This document shows, in pieces, positions 35,119-44,278 of a stretch of DNA of 64,000 bases (the stretch's first letter is position 1; each line of letters starts with the position of its first letter). This DNA comes from Pedobacter sp. AK013. Its GTDB lineage: Bacteria > Bacteroidota > Bacteroidia > Sphingobacteriales > Sphingobacteriaceae. The position numbers and the translations under genes were made by a program. The stretch is taken from assembly GCF_014205835.1 (NCBI RefSeq), contig NZ_JACHCQ010000015.1, positions 1 to 64,000 on the forward strand, in the 5' to 3' direction. The notes under the pieces are model-generated. The model saw nothing but the letters and a program-made list of their open reading frames with translations. It was not told the origin of the DNA and ran no database searches.

Positions 35119-35565
35119 CTATTCCGAATCTTGGGTGTAGATATTAGGAATCACTATTCCCATTTGATTTTCAGGGTTTTGTATAGGCGAAAAACCAAAT
35201 TGTGCATACAAGCCATGTGCATCCAAGGTAGCTAGTTGATAACGCCTAAGACCTTGTAAATCTGGATGAAAAATCATAAAAGACATTAGTTTCTTCGACA
35301 AGCCTAAACCACGGTAGCTTTCTTTAATATAAACATCGCAAAGCCATGCAAATGTAGCTTTATCTGTTACCCAACGTGCAAAGCCCACTTGTTCCTGGTC
35401 TTTATAAATACCAAAACAAAGCGAATTTTCTATAGAACGTTTTACAGTAGCGAGCGGAATACCTTTGGCCCAATACGATTCGGCACTTAAATAATGATGT
35501 ATGGCTTCGAAATTTAAAAGCTCTTTTTTATCAGAGAATATAAATCCGTTTTCGCTGATTTCCAT
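35119..35565 (-). CDS. GNAT-family N-acetyltransferase
   Basis: This 148-residue protein has the acetyl-CoA-binding motif DVYIKESYRGLGLSKKLMSFM (residues 93-113) and GLYAQFGFSPI at the C-terminus, typical of the GNAT family. The start ISENGFIFSDKKELLNFEAIHHYLS is a common variant in proteobacterial and Bacteroidota members. The substrate is unknown. A repeat-built hairpin separates it from yajQ upstream. Confidence 0.9.
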   Translation of the reverse strand: MEISENGFIFSDKKELLNFEAIHHYLSAESYWAKGIPLATVKRSIENSLCFGIYKDQEQVGFARWVTDKATFAWLCDVYIKESYRGLGLSKKLMSFMIFHPDLQGLRRYQLATLDAHGLYAQFGFSPIQNPENQMGIVIPNIYTQDSE

Positions 35566-35583
35566 AGTTGATATTGGTTAATT

Positions 35584-35653
35584 GTTTAAATTGGTTAATC
35601 GGTTAATTGTGAAGAATGATCTAACAATTAACCGATTTCAACAGTTTAACCGA
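35584..35653. repeat. GGTTAAT repeat hairpin
   Basis: AATCGGTTAATTGT (35597-35610) pairs perfectly over 14 bp with ACAATTAACCGATT (35624-35637). The flanks hold further copies of GGTTAAT (35577-35583, 35593-35599) and its complement (TTTAACCGATTAA). No T-run follows. It lies between yajQ and the GNAT gene. Confidence 0.75.
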
Positions 35654-35658
35654 TTAAG

Positions 35659-36150
35659 CTAATTACGCATATTAATAAACTGCAATGGCTGATCAAAATC
35701 TTCATTTCTACATAGGCTGATCACAGCCTGTAAATCATCAATTTTCTTTGCGGTAACCCGAACCTGATCATCCATAATGGAAGGTTGAACTTTTAATCCG
35801 CTAGCTTTTATTTTCGCCACTACTTTTTTCGCTGCTTCTTTATCTAATCCTTCTTTAATACTGATTTCTTTTCTGATCATGTTGCCAGAGGCCTGATGTT
35901 CATCGCCAAAATTTAAACTTTTCGGATCTAAATTCTGTTTCATCATCCGTGAGATGATGGAACCTTCTATAGCTTTCAGGCGCATATCGTCTTCAGTAAC
36001 AATAGTTACTACATTTGTTTTTTTATCCAGATCGATCGTACTTTTCGAACCATTAAAATCGAATCGGTTAAGGATTTCTTTTTTAGCATTGTTAATGGCG
36101 TTGTCTAACGTTTGTGCATCAACTTTACTTACAATATCAAAAGAAGGCAT
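35659..36150 (-). CDS. YajQ-family nucleotide-binding protein
   Basis: This 163-residue protein is recognised by PSFDIVSKVDAQTLDNAINNAKKEI at the start, RFDFNGSKSTIDLDKK near residue 32, and the C-terminal DDLQAVISLCRNEDFDQPLQFINMRN. Family members bind nucleic acid or cyclic di-GMP in some bacteria; the role in Bacteroidota is not settled. The two-domain length is normal. Confidence 0.93.
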   Translation of the reverse strand: MPSFDIVSKVDAQTLDNAINNAKKEILNRFDFNGSKSTIDLDKKTNVVTIVTEDDMRLKAIEGSIISRMMKQNLDPKSLNFGDEHQASGNMIRKEISIKEGLDKEAAKKVVAKIKASGLKVQPSIMDDQVRVTAKKIDDLQAVISLCRNEDFDQPLQFINMRN

Positions 36151-36226
36151 GGTTTTAGCTTTAAAGTAAAAAAATAAGTAGATTTAATAGAAATTAATCC
36201 ATCTTCACAAAAAAACGAAAAATAAT

Positions 36227-36856
36227 ATGAAAACCACTAAACCGAAGTCTCAAAAAAAGATTACAAAGAAAGAAGCTAAAAAACAACTGGAGCAATCTAT
36301 CACGGATAAGTTCTTAGATGTGATTAAAAGTTTAGGTCATGATGTATCAGAAATTAGTACGGAGGTGGGTAAGGCGAGTAAACGGGTGGCTAAAAAATTA
36401 ACCAAGAAATTTACCATCGTTAAAGCTGATGTGGGACAAAAAATTGATGATTTGCTACAGTCATCAAAAGAAAAGGCAAAAGCAGCTAAAAAACCAGTTG
36501 ACAAAGCCGTGGCTAAGTCTGAAAAATCTGCCCAAAAAGTGGTTAAAAAAGCGGTTGCAAAAGCTAAGCCAGTAGTGCAAAGCATTAAAGTTGCGGCTAT
36601 AGAAACAGAAGAAAAAGCAGAAAAAGTATTGGCAAAACCAGTTGCCAAGGCAAAAGAAGCAGTAAAGGAAGCCACTACAGTTGTTAAAAAAGCGGCAACC
36701 ACGGCAAGTAAAGTACCTGCAAAGGCTGCTACAACGGTTAAAAAGGCTGTAGCTCCGGCCGCTGCTCCTGCAAAAGCAGCAACAGTTGTTAAAAAAACAG
36801 TCGCTAAAGCTACGCCCGCAGTTAAGAAAGAAACGAAGACACCAACTAAAAAATAA
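36227..36856 (+). CDS. Lys/Ala-rich histone-H1-like protein
   Basis: This 209-residue basic protein has a more structured first third (KQLEQSITDKFLDVIKSLG, SEISTEVGKASKRVAKKLTK) and a low-complexity tail from about residue 80 built of KKAVAKAKP, KAATTVKKAV and similar units. The composition (Lys, Ala, Val) is that of bacterial histone-H1-like proteins, so DNA binding or nucleoid shaping is plausible. Repeats of this kind change length readily between strains. It has its own terminator just before ppk1. Confidence 0.7.
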   Translation: MKTTKPKSQKKITKKEAKKQLEQSITDKFLDVIKSLGHDVSEISTEVGKASKRVAKKLTKKFTIVKADVGQKIDDLLQSSKEKAKAAKKPVDKAVAKSEKSAQKVVKKAVAKAKPVVQSIKVAAIETEEKAEKVLAKPVAKAKEAVKEATTVVKKAATTASKVPAKAATTVKKAVAPAAAPAKAATVVKKTVAKATPAVKKETKTPTKK

Positions 36857-36921
36857 ATTTGTTAACGTTAATATGCAAATGAATTAACAGCAATTTAACA
36901 AATTAATGTGCAGTTTTGAGC

Positions 36922-36955
36922 ATCCCTGTTTTGGCAGGGATTTTTTATTTTTTTA
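36922..36955 (+). terminator. Terminator between the histone-like gene and ppk1
   Basis: ATCCCTG (36922-36928) pairs with CAGGGAT (36935-36941), followed by TTTTTTATTTTTTT. The ppk1 start codon follows directly, so ppk1 either has a promoter upstream of this hairpin and depends on readthrough, or is initiated at its edge. Confidence 0.8.
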
Positions 36956-36956
36956 A

Positions 36957-39017
36957 ATGAGCAATAAGAAGATTCCATTTTTTAACCGCGAAATCAGTTG
37001 GCTTTACTTTAACGAACGTGTACTGCAAGAAGCTGCCGACGAAACAGTTCCGCTGATTGAACGGATTAAATTTCTATCTATATTTTCTTCAAATTTAGAA
37101 GAGTTTTATCGGGTAAGGGTAGCCACCATGACCAGGTTAACCAATCTGAACGATAAGGCAAAAGCGCTTTTGGGATTTAATCCAAAGAAAATCTTGAATG
37201 AGATTAAAAATATTGTTGTAAAGCAGGAAAGAAAATTCGACCAGCTTTTTCAGGCTACTTTAATAAACGAACTTGCTCAAAACAGGATTTTTATTTTAAA
37301 TGATACGCAACTGAATGTAAGCAGGGGCGAGTTTGTTAAAAATCATTTCAGGGATAAGATTTTATCTAATCTGGTTCCGATTATGCTGGATATGGATAAA
37401 CCCTTTCCAGAACTGAAAGACCGATACCTTTACTTTTTTGTTAAACTTTCTAAAAAGGATACAAAAGTTAAAGAGAAATATGCACTTATTGAAATCCCGC
37501 CTAATTTACCACGTTTTTTAGTTCTGCCCGAAACAAACGATCTAAAATTTATAATTTTAGCCGAAGATATCATTAGGTATTGTTTAGACGATATATTTTA
37601 TGTTTTTACATACGATAATTTAGAAGCTTATTCGATCCAGTTAACCCGGGATGCCGAATTGGATATTGATAAAAATATTAATGATAAGTTTATTGATGAT
37701 TTAAAAAACAGTTTAGAGAAGCGCAAAAAAGGGAAACCAATGCGTTTACTTTACGATTCGGCCATGCCCTTGAACATGCTTACTGTGCTGGTGAATAAAC
37801 TTAAGTTGGAAGCTGAAAGTTTAATTCCGGGTAACCGTTACCATAAATTTGGCGATTTTATTGCCTTCCCAAATGTGGGTAAAAAGGAATTGGAATATGC
37901 ACCTAATGTACCGCTAAAGGTTCACGATTTGCATAGAACCCAAAGCATGTTTAATAAAGTTGCTGAGCGAGATTATTTGGTGAATTTACCCTACCAATCG
38001 TACGATTACATTATTTTGTTCTTGCGTGAGGCTGCAATTGATCCGAAAGTAACTGAAATACAGATTACCTTATATCGGTTAGCCGAAAACTCGAAAGTAA
38101 TTAATGCCTTAATTAACGCGGCCAAAAATGGTAAAGCTGTTTCTGTTTTATTAGAGCTTAAAGCCCGTTTTGACGAACAGGCCAATATTTACTGGACCAC
38201 TCGCTTAATGGAAGAAGGGGTTAAAGTAAATTACGGTTTAACCGATTATAAAGTACACTCTAAAATTTGCCTGGTTAAGCGGATTGAAAAAGATAAACCT
38301 GTATACTATGCAAACTTAGCAACAGGAAACTTTAATGAGAAAACTGCAGGTTTATACTGCGACCATAGTATTTTCACCGCCAAGAAAGAAATCACCAACG
38401 ATCTGGTAAAGCTTTTTGATGCGTTAAGCAAACGTACTGTAACCAAGGGTTTCAAGCACCTGATTGTTTCGCCATTGGAGAGCCGCTCAAAACTGGTTAA
38501 TTTTATCAACCGTGAAATTAGAAATGCCAAACAGGGCAAGCTTGCCTACATCATGTTAAAGGTAAACAGCTTAGCGGATGAAGGCATTATTGCCAAACTT
38601 TACGATGCAAGCAATGCTGGGGTTAAAATTCAGCTGATTATCCGCGGTATCTGCTGTTTGGTTCCCGGTGTAAAGGGTTTTAGTGAAAATATTACCGCCA
38701 TAAGTATTATCGATAAATTTTTGGAGCATGCCAGGGTCTACATCTTTGGTAATAACGGTAAAAATGATATGTATTTATCATCTGCCGATTTAATGAGCAG
38801 AAATTTCGAACACCGAGTAGAAGTAGGTTTTCCCGTCCTTGATCATGATGTTAAACAGGAGATACAAGACATTATCGACCTACAACTACAGGATAATACC
38901 AAATCGAGGCAAATTAACGCCTTAAACAATAATAAATATCATAAAAACAGATTAAGTAAAAAAATAAGGGCACAGGTAGATATTTATAACTATTTAAAAA
39001 CCAAACATCAATCATAA
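36957..39017 (+). CDS. ppk1: Polyphosphate kinase 1
   Basis: Ppk1 makes polyphosphate from ATP reversibly. The 686-residue protein has the N-terminal domain start FFNREISWLYFNERVLQEA and the phospholipase-D-like catalytic half. LPYQSYDYIILFLREAA is near residue 345, ITLYRLAENSKVINALI near 370, and TDYKVHSKICLVKR (phosphorylated-His region) near 430. LSSADLMSRNFEHRVEVGFP is near 610. The stop overlaps the ppx start by one base (TAATG), so the two are translationally coupled. Confidence 0.96.
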   Translation: MSNKKIPFFNREISWLYFNERVLQEAADETVPLIERIKFLSIFSSNLEEFYRVRVATMTRLTNLNDKAKALLGFNPKKILNEIKNIVVKQERKFDQLFQATLINELAQNRIFILNDTQLNVSRGEFVKNHFRDKILSNLVPIMLDMDKPFPELKDRYLYFFVKLSKKDTKVKEKYALIEIPPNLPRFLVLPETNDLKFIILAEDIIRYCLDDIFYVFTYDNLEAYSIQLTRDAELDIDKNINDKFIDDLKNSLEKRKKGKPMRLLYDSAMPLNMLTVLVNKLKLEAESLIPGNRYHKFGDFIAFPNVGKKELEYAPNVPLKVHDLHRTQSMFNKVAERDYLVNLPYQSYDYIILFLREAAIDPKVTEIQITLYRLAENSKVINALINAAKNGKAVSVLLELKARFDEQANIYWTTRLMEEGVKVNYGLTDYKVHSKICLVKRIEKDKPVYYANLATGNFNEKTAGLYCDHSIFTAKKEITNDLVKLFDALSKRTVTKGFKHLIVSPLESRSKLVNFINREIRNAKQGKLAYIMLKVNSLADEGIIAKLYDASNAGVKIQLIIRGICCLVPGVKGFSENITAISIIDKFLEHARVYIFGNNGKNDMYLSSADLMSRNFEHRVEVGFPVLDHDVKQEIQDIIDLQLQDNTKSRQINALNNNKYHKNRLSKKIRAQVDIYNYLKTKHQS

Positions 39018-39898
39018 TGTTAAGATACGCAGCTATAGATATCGGTTCGAATGCGGTGAGGTTACTCATTGCCGACATTAGCAAACAAGACGGAAAATAT
39101 AAATACAAAAAGAATACCCTGATACGCGTGCCGCTCCGATTGGGAGATGATGCATTCTTAGATCAATATATTTCTGAAAAAAAATCTGCAGATCTGGTTA
39201 AAACTATGACCGCTTTTAAAAACCTGATGGATGTTTATCATGTTTCGGAATATTTAGCTTGTGCAACCTCTGCCATGCGCGAGGCCCATAATGGAGAAGA
39301 CATTGTTAAGCTGATTAAAAAGGAAGCTGACATTACCTTAGAGATTATTGAAGGGCAGCGGGAGGCAAATATTATTTATGCCAACCATATAGAAGAAGAG
39401 TTAGACGAAAATAAAAATTATCTGTACATTGATGTTGGAGGAGGTAGTACCGAATTGTCTGTTTTTGTAAAGGGGGCTCCAGAAGCATCAAGATCCTTCA
39501 ATATTGGTACAATCAGGATGCTCGACAACCAGGATAAAGAAGAAACCTGGGAAGAGATGAAAGATTGGGTAAAAGAGCATACAAAAGCCTATAAACATTT
39601 AGCTGGCATAGGTACAGGCGGCAATATCAATAAACTTTTCCGTATGTCGGATGAGAAAGAAAATGCACCTTTATCGTTGCAGAAACTAAATTCGATGTAT
39701 AATAAATTAACCAGTTATTCATTGAAAGAAAGGATTAATACACTGGGCTTAAACCCCGATCGGGCAGATGTAATTATCCCTGCTTGTGAGATTTATTTAA
39801 CCTTAATGAAGTGGACCGGTATAAAACAGATTTATGTACCAAAAGTGGGAATGGCTGATGGGATTATTAAATTGTTGATAGAGGAGAAGCTGGATTAA
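39017..39898 (+). CDS. ppx: Exopolyphosphatase / Ppx-GppA family phosphatase
   Basis: This ASKHA-fold enzyme releases phosphate from polyphosphate, or acts on pppGpp in the GppA branch. Motifs are YAAIDIGSNAVRLLIADI (residues 4-21), ATSAMREAHNG (near 82), LYIDVGGGSTELSVF (near 136) and GIGTGGNINKLF (near 197). At 293 residues it lacks the C-terminal HD-like domain of E. coli Ppx. Its coupling to ppk1 favours a polyphosphate role over pppGpp. Confidence 0.93.
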   Translation: MLRYAAIDIGSNAVRLLIADISKQDGKYKYKKNTLIRVPLRLGDDAFLDQYISEKKSADLVKTMTAFKNLMDVYHVSEYLACATSAMREAHNGEDIVKLIKKEADITLEIIEGQREANIIYANHIEEELDENKNYLYIDVGGGSTELSVFVKGAPEASRSFNIGTIRMLDNQDKEETWEEMKDWVKEHTKAYKHLAGIGTGGNINKLFRMSDEKENAPLSLQKLNSMYNKLTSYSLKERINTLGLNPDRADVIIPACEIYLTLMKWTGIKQIYVPKVGMADGIIKLLIEEKLD

Positions 39899-40024
39899 AT
39901 CACGCTACTTTCATGATAGTTTTCTCCGTTCGCTGCGCTGCAGTTGAAATGACGAATTTGGCGTTGGATGGAAGTATCCCACAGCCCGGTGCCGTTACTA
40001 GTAAACTTTGCGGTTAAAAATGCA

Positions 40025-40381
40025 TCAGGTCATCGCCATTTTCAAAAAACCTTTCACCTCGTCATTAATATCCTCCCTGAAATAAATCCTCAAATGGTGG
40101 TTAAATTGATTCGTTCCTGGTACTTGCGCAATCTTAGTGAAACAAAGATTGTCTTCATATGGTTGGTTGAAAGGAATAACCACATGAATAAAATTTTTAC
40201 CCAATTGCGTAATATATGCGAACCCTGTTTTTGATTCAATTGCAATCATAGATTTTGTGGGCCGCAGATTAATTTCTCCAAGCTGGGATAATTGATCAAT
40301 AAAAAAACGGAATAACCCTAAGGTGTATTCCGTTTTTCCGTTTAAAAAGTCTGATAAATGTTTATCTTCAGACATCATCAT
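40025..40381 (-). CDS. DUF5655-like protein
   Basis: This protein of about 118 residues starts at one of three consecutive ATGs (40381, 40378 or 40375). The pattern RPTKSMIAIESKTGFAYITQLGKNFIHVVIPF is the one I associate with DUF5655, a small domain that also occurs at the end of larger proteins. The function is unknown. It starts 1 bp after the pgl stop and is the last gene of the pentose-phosphate operon. A longer start at 40414 would lie inside pgl and is unlikely. Confidence 0.7.
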   Translation of the reverse strand: MMMSEDKHLSDFLNGKTEYTLGLFRFFIDQLSQLGEINLRPTKSMIAIESKTGFAYITQLGKNFIHVVIPFNQPYEDNLCFTKIAQVPGTNQFNHHLRIYFREDINDEVKGFLKMAMT

Positions 40382-40382
40382 C

Positions 40383-41108
40383 TTAATCTTCCAGTAATTT
40401 TGTTGCAGCCTCATCTGTAAACCAGGTTAATTTCCCATCAATAGGATCGATTAACTGAGAAGGATACAAATCGACATTTTTTTCCGTATCGCCAATGACA
40501 TGTTTCAGCGCTTCAGCTTTATTCTCTCCAAACACCAAAAAGGCAACATTATCTGCTTTATTAATTAATGGTGCAGTAAAGCTAATCCGGTAAGTATCCA
40601 GTTTTTCTACATAAACTGCTCCTACATTTACTTCTTCATCTTTAACCAAAGTAGTGTGCGGAAAAATAGAGGCAGTATGTGCATCATCTCCCATACCCAA
40701 AAGGATTAGATCGAAAACGATGTCTTCGCCATTAAAATGCTTATCTATTGCTTTTTTATATTCAATAGCCGCTTTTTCTGGTGCCAAAGTAGTATCTACG
40801 TAAAAAATGTGATCTTCTTTGATGCCTAGCGGATCTAAAATCGTTTTTTTAGCCATTAGTCCGTTGTAATTATCATCATTAGCTGGAACGTTACGTTCAT
40901 CGCCAAAGAAGAAATATACCTTTTCCCAATCAATTCTGTGCTGACCTTCGGTAGCAAGAAAATGGTATAGCACTTTAGGAGAACTACCACCTGTAAGTAC
41001 GAAGTTAAAACGGTCGTTTTCTTCGATAGACATTTCCGCAATCTTGATTACATAATCTGCCAGATCCTGGTTTAGCTCTTCTAATGTTTTATATATGAGT
41101 AGATTCAT
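40383..41108 (-). CDS. pgl: 6-phosphogluconolactonase
   Basis: This enzyme hydrolyses 6-phosphogluconolactone, the second step of the oxidative pentose phosphate pathway. Family motifs are FVLTGGSSPKVLYHFL (near residue 37), YFFFGDERNVPANDDNYNG (near 63) and DLILLGMGDDAHTASIFPH (near 130). I chose the ATG at 41108 (MNLLIYKT). A start eight codons upstream lies in a palindromic repeat. It follows zwf and gnd on the same strand. Confidence 0.95.
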   Translation of the reverse strand: MNLLIYKTLEELNQDLADYVIKIAEMSIEENDRFNFVLTGGSSPKVLYHFLATEGQHRIDWEKVYFFFGDERNVPANDDNYNGLMAKKTILDPLGIKEDHIFYVDTTLAPEKAAIEYKKAIDKHFNGEDIVFDLILLGMGDDAHTASIFPHTTLVKDEEVNVGAVYVEKLDTYRISFTAPLINKADNVAFLVFGENKAEALKHVIGDTEKNVDLYPSQLIDPIDGKLTWFTDEAATKLLED

Positions 41109-41120
41109 TCTGTCAATAAT

Positions 41121-41214
41121 AAAATTCGTCATGCTGAATTTATTTCAGCATCTATCTTGATAAGACCCTGAAATAAATTACCTTCGGTGAGCTCGCTAAA
41201 GCTCGGTTCAGGGT
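41121..41214. repeat. Compound palindromic element between zwf and pgl
   Basis: Two stems of the same type lie side by side. ATGCTGAA (41131-41138) pairs with TTCAGCAT (41144-41151) around TTTAT, and ACCCTGAA (41165-41172) pairs with TTCAGGGT (41207-41214), with GAGCTCGCTAAAGCTC in its loop. The first stem differs from the 23212-23232 copy by a compensated G-C swap. The element fills most of the zwf-pgl gap. Confidence 0.8.
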
Positions 41215-41231
41215 GATGACTGGGTAAAAAT

Positions 41232-42770
41232 TTATTCCTTATTCTTTAACGGTAAGTTAAACCAGTGGAAACCATCTCTCGCAATAAGTGCTTCAGCCTC
41301 TTCTGGTCCCCAGCTATCGGCAGGGTAGTTAGGGAAATTGATTGATTTTTTGCTTTCCCATGTATTTAAAATTGGCATAACCAACTCCCATGCTGCTTCT
41401 ACCTGATCGCCGCGCATAAACAAGGTCTGATCACCCATCATAGCATCCAGTAATAAGGTTTCGTATGCTTCAGGTGTATCTCCCTCATAAGTTCCTTTAT
41501 AATCGAACACCATATCAACAGGATTTAAAACCATGTCTAATCCAGGTCTTTTGGCCTGTACCTGCATGCGGATACTCATTTCTGGCTGTATGCTGATAAC
41601 TAACCTGTTCTGTTGCCAGTTTTCGGTTACACCAGACGAGAAAATCTGATGTGGAACATCTCTAAACTGAATGGTAATTAATGATGAAGTTTGGTTTAAG
41701 CGTTTTCCTGTCCTTAAATAGAAAGGAATACCTTGCCACCTCCAGTTATCGATATGGAATTTAACTGCAGCAAAAGTTTCGGTATTAGAATGTGCATCAA
41801 CACCTTTTTCCTGGCGGTATCCAGGAACTTCCTTGCCTTCAACCCAACCTTTACTGTATTGACCACGAACGGTATGAAAACGGATATCTTCTGCAGAGAA
41901 AGGACGCATCGCTCTTAAAACCTCAACTTTACGGTTTCTGATTTCATCGGCATCAAAATTAATTGGCGCTTCCATTCCAACTAAACAAAGTAATTGCAAG
42001 AGGTGATTCTGGATCATATCTCTCAATGCACCAGAACCTTCATAGTAACCTCCACGGTCGCCCACACCTAACTGCTCGGTTACCGAAATTTGAACGTGGT
42101 CTATATAAGACCTGTTCCATAATGGTTCGAACAATGCATTGGCAAAACGGAAAGCCATCATGTTTTGTACGGTTTCTTTACCTAAATAATGATCAATACG
42201 ATAGATCTGTTTTTCGGTAAAAATGGTGCTCAACAATGTATTCAGCTCTTTTGCCGATTCTAAATCATGACCGAAAGGCTTCTCAATAACGATACGGCTA
42301 TTGTCTTCGTCTTGCGTAAGTTTATATTTCTGCAAACATTCAGCAATAATCGGGAAGAAATTAGGTGCAACTGCCAAGTAAAAAATTACCTGTGTACCCG
42401 CTCCAAATTCTTTTTGATATTTTTCTACAGCTGCTTTTAGGTTTTCGAAAGTTTTTGGCTGGGCAAAATCGGTAGGACAGTAGTTCATCGTCTTTGCAAA
42501 ATCGTCCCATTTATCTTTTTTTACTTTTCCGCTACGCGAAAACTGATTTACGGCATCTTCCAGAGCAACTTTATAACTATCGTCGGTAAACTCGGTTCTA
42601 CCTGTACCAATAACGGCAAATTTATTTGGCATGTAACCCTCTATAAATAAGTTGTATAGGGCAGGTGCTAACTTTCTTTTGTTTAAATCACCTGTTCCAC
42701 CAAATATGACAAAAATGGTAGGGTTTAATGCAGTTTTGGTTTTCATTTTATCTTGTTGTTCGTGAATCAA
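41232..42770 (-). CDS. zwf: Glucose-6-phosphate 1-dehydrogenase
   Basis: This enzyme oxidises glucose-6-phosphate to the lactone and makes NADPH. The nucleotide-binding motif FGGTGDLNKRKLAPALYNL is near residue 23. The substrate motif RIDHYLGKETVQN, with the catalytic-site His and Lys, is near residue 195. WEGIPFYLRTGK appears here as WQGIPFYLRTGK near residue 345. The length of 512 residues is typical; Met9 (42746) is an equally good start. It starts 5 bp after the gnd stop, in the operon gnd-zwf-pgl. Confidence 0.97.
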   Translation of the reverse strand: MIHEQQDKMKTKTALNPTIFVIFGGTGDLNKRKLAPALYNLFIEGYMPNKFAVIGTGRTEFTDDSYKVALEDAVNQFSRSGKVKKDKWDDFAKTMNYCPTDFAQPKTFENLKAAVEKYQKEFGAGTQVIFYLAVAPNFFPIIAECLQKYKLTQDEDNSRIVIEKPFGHDLESAKELNTLLSTIFTEKQIYRIDHYLGKETVQNMMAFRFANALFEPLWNRSYIDHVQISVTEQLGVGDRGGYYEGSGALRDMIQNHLLQLLCLVGMEAPINFDADEIRNRKVEVLRAMRPFSAEDIRFHTVRGQYSKGWVEGKEVPGYRQEKGVDAHSNTETFAAVKFHIDNWRWQGIPFYLRTGKRLNQTSSLITIQFRDVPHQIFSSGVTENWQQNRLVISIQPEMSIRMQVQAKRPGLDMVLNPVDMVFDYKGTYEGDTPEAYETLLLDAMMGDQTLFMRGDQVEAAWELVMPILNTWESKKSINFPNYPADSWGPEEAEALIARDGFHWFNLPLKNKE

Positions 42771-42775
42771 ATAGG

Positions 42776-44191
42776 TTATGATAATTTATTCCAATCAGCA
42801 TGGAAAATACCTTCTTTATCTATGCGCTCAAAAGTGTGTGCACCAAAGAAATCTCTTTGTGCCTGGATAAGGTTGGAAGGCATACGCCCTGTGGTAATGG
42901 TATCGAAATAGGTTAGGGTAGATGCAAAAGCAGGGATACCTAAACCCGAAGCGATAGATGCACAGATGGTTTTACGTGTGCCTGCCAAAGTGCTTTTAAT
43001 GATGTTCTGAATACCTGCATCGCCAAATAAATGCTCCAACGAATGGTTTTTCTCGTAGGCCTGGTAAATATTTTCTAAAAATTTAGCCCTGATGATACAG
43101 CCACCACGCCAGATTTTGGCAATTTCCTGCAGTTGCAGATCGTATTTATATTCTTTCGAGGCTTGAACCAATAGATGCATACCCTGTGCATAAGCACTAA
43201 TCATCGAGAAGTAAAATGCATCTTCCAGTTCATCAACGGTGATGTCGATTTTGGCATCTTTTTTACCAAAAGCCTCTTCTAAAGAAACCCTTAGGGCTTT
43301 AAATTTAGATAAATCGCGGTTGGAAACAGCTTCGTTAATGGTTGGTACCGGTAACTGAAGTTCCATCGAAACCTCTGATGTCCATTTTCCTGTGCCTTTT
43401 GATCGTGCTTCGTCTTTAATCTGATCTAAAAGATCATTTTGTGTTTCAGTATCTTTAAACAGGAAGATTTCGGCTGTAATTTCCAATAAGAAAGATTGCA
43501 GTCTACCTTCGTTCCATTTTTTGAATACTTTATATATGTCGTTGTTAGAATAACCTAAGCCATTTTTAAGGATACCGTAAACTTCAGCAATAAGCTCCAT
43601 AATGGCATATTCGATACCATTATGCACCATTTTAACGAAGTGACCAGAAGCGCCTGGACCAATATAAGTTACACATGGATCGGTGCCTACTTTTGCGGCT
43701 ACAGCATCGAAAACATCTTTTACCACATTGTAAGCTTGTTTATCGCCACCCGGCATCATACTAGGGCCAAAACGTGCACCTTCTTCGCCGCCCGAAATGC
43801 CCATTCCGAAGAAATGCAATCCGTCTTTTTCTAACTCATCTACACGGCGGTTCGTATCGGTAAAGTGAGAGTTACCGCTATCGATAATGATATCGCCTTT
43901 GCTTAAAAGAGGTTTTAATTCTGCAATAACACTATCTACAATTGGTCCGGCAGGTACTAGCAAAATCAGTGTACGGGGTGTTTGTAAACTTGCAATAAAG
44001 CTTTCAATATCATCAAACCCTTCTAAATTATGCTTTTTGCCTTCTTCTTCAAGCTTTGAGATCATCTTGCGGTCCTTGTCGTAACCGGTTACCGAGAAAC
44101 CTTTATCAGCCATATTCAATAATAGGTTGCGGCCCATAGTGCCTAAACCGATCATTCCCAATTTATATTTTTTCGAATCGTTACTTGCCAT
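42776..44191 (-). CDS. gnd: 6-phosphogluconate dehydrogenase, decarboxylating
   Basis: This enzyme produces ribulose-5-phosphate, CO2 and NADPH. The Rossmann motif GLGTMGRNLLLNMADKG is near residue 15. GISGGEEGARFGPSMMPGG is near 128, and the catalytic region VKMVHNGIEYAIMELIAE near 185. GTGKWTSEVSMELQLPVPTI is near 260. The full length is 471 residues. It is the first gene of the pentose-phosphate operon, with a TAnnTTTG box 23 bp upstream. Confidence 0.97.
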   Translation of the reverse strand: MASNDSKKYKLGMIGLGTMGRNLLLNMADKGFSVTGYDKDRKMISKLEEEGKKHNLEGFDDIESFIASLQTPRTLILLVPAGPIVDSVIAELKPLLSKGDIIIDSGNSHFTDTNRRVDELEKDGLHFFGMGISGGEEGARFGPSMMPGGDKQAYNVVKDVFDAVAAKVGTDPCVTYIGPGASGHFVKMVHNGIEYAIMELIAEVYGILKNGLGYSNNDIYKVFKKWNEGRLQSFLLEITAEIFLFKDTETQNDLLDQIKDEARSKGTGKWTSEVSMELQLPVPTINEAVSNRDLSKFKALRVSLEEAFGKKDAKIDITVDELEDAFYFSMISAYAQGMHLLVQASKEYKYDLQLQEIAKIWRGGCIIRAKFLENIYQAYEKNHSLEHLFGDAGIQNIIKSTLAGTRKTICASIASGLGIPAFASTLTYFDTITTGRMPSNLIQAQRDFFGAHTFERIDKEGIFHADWNKLS

Positions 44192-44213
44192 TTTTTATTT
44201 TTTAGAATGCACC

Positions 44214-44221
44214 CAAAATTA
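44214..44221 (-). promoter_or_regulatory. gnd operon promoter -7 box
   Basis: On the minus strand TAATTTTG (44221-44214) fits TAnnTTTG and lies 23 bp before the gnd start. The region upstream back to the ROK gene is 87 bp, so gnd-zwf-pgl can be transcribed independently of the kinase gene. Confidence 0.5.
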
Positions 44222-44278
44222 GGGTTTACAAATTAATATTGCAGCTATTGTTGTTAAAAGATTGTAATAAAAGACCAA

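Noticed and set aside
39968..40234. 88-codon plus-strand frame
   Set aside because: It is antisense to the DUF5655-like gene, which has a recognisable pattern and a tight operon position.
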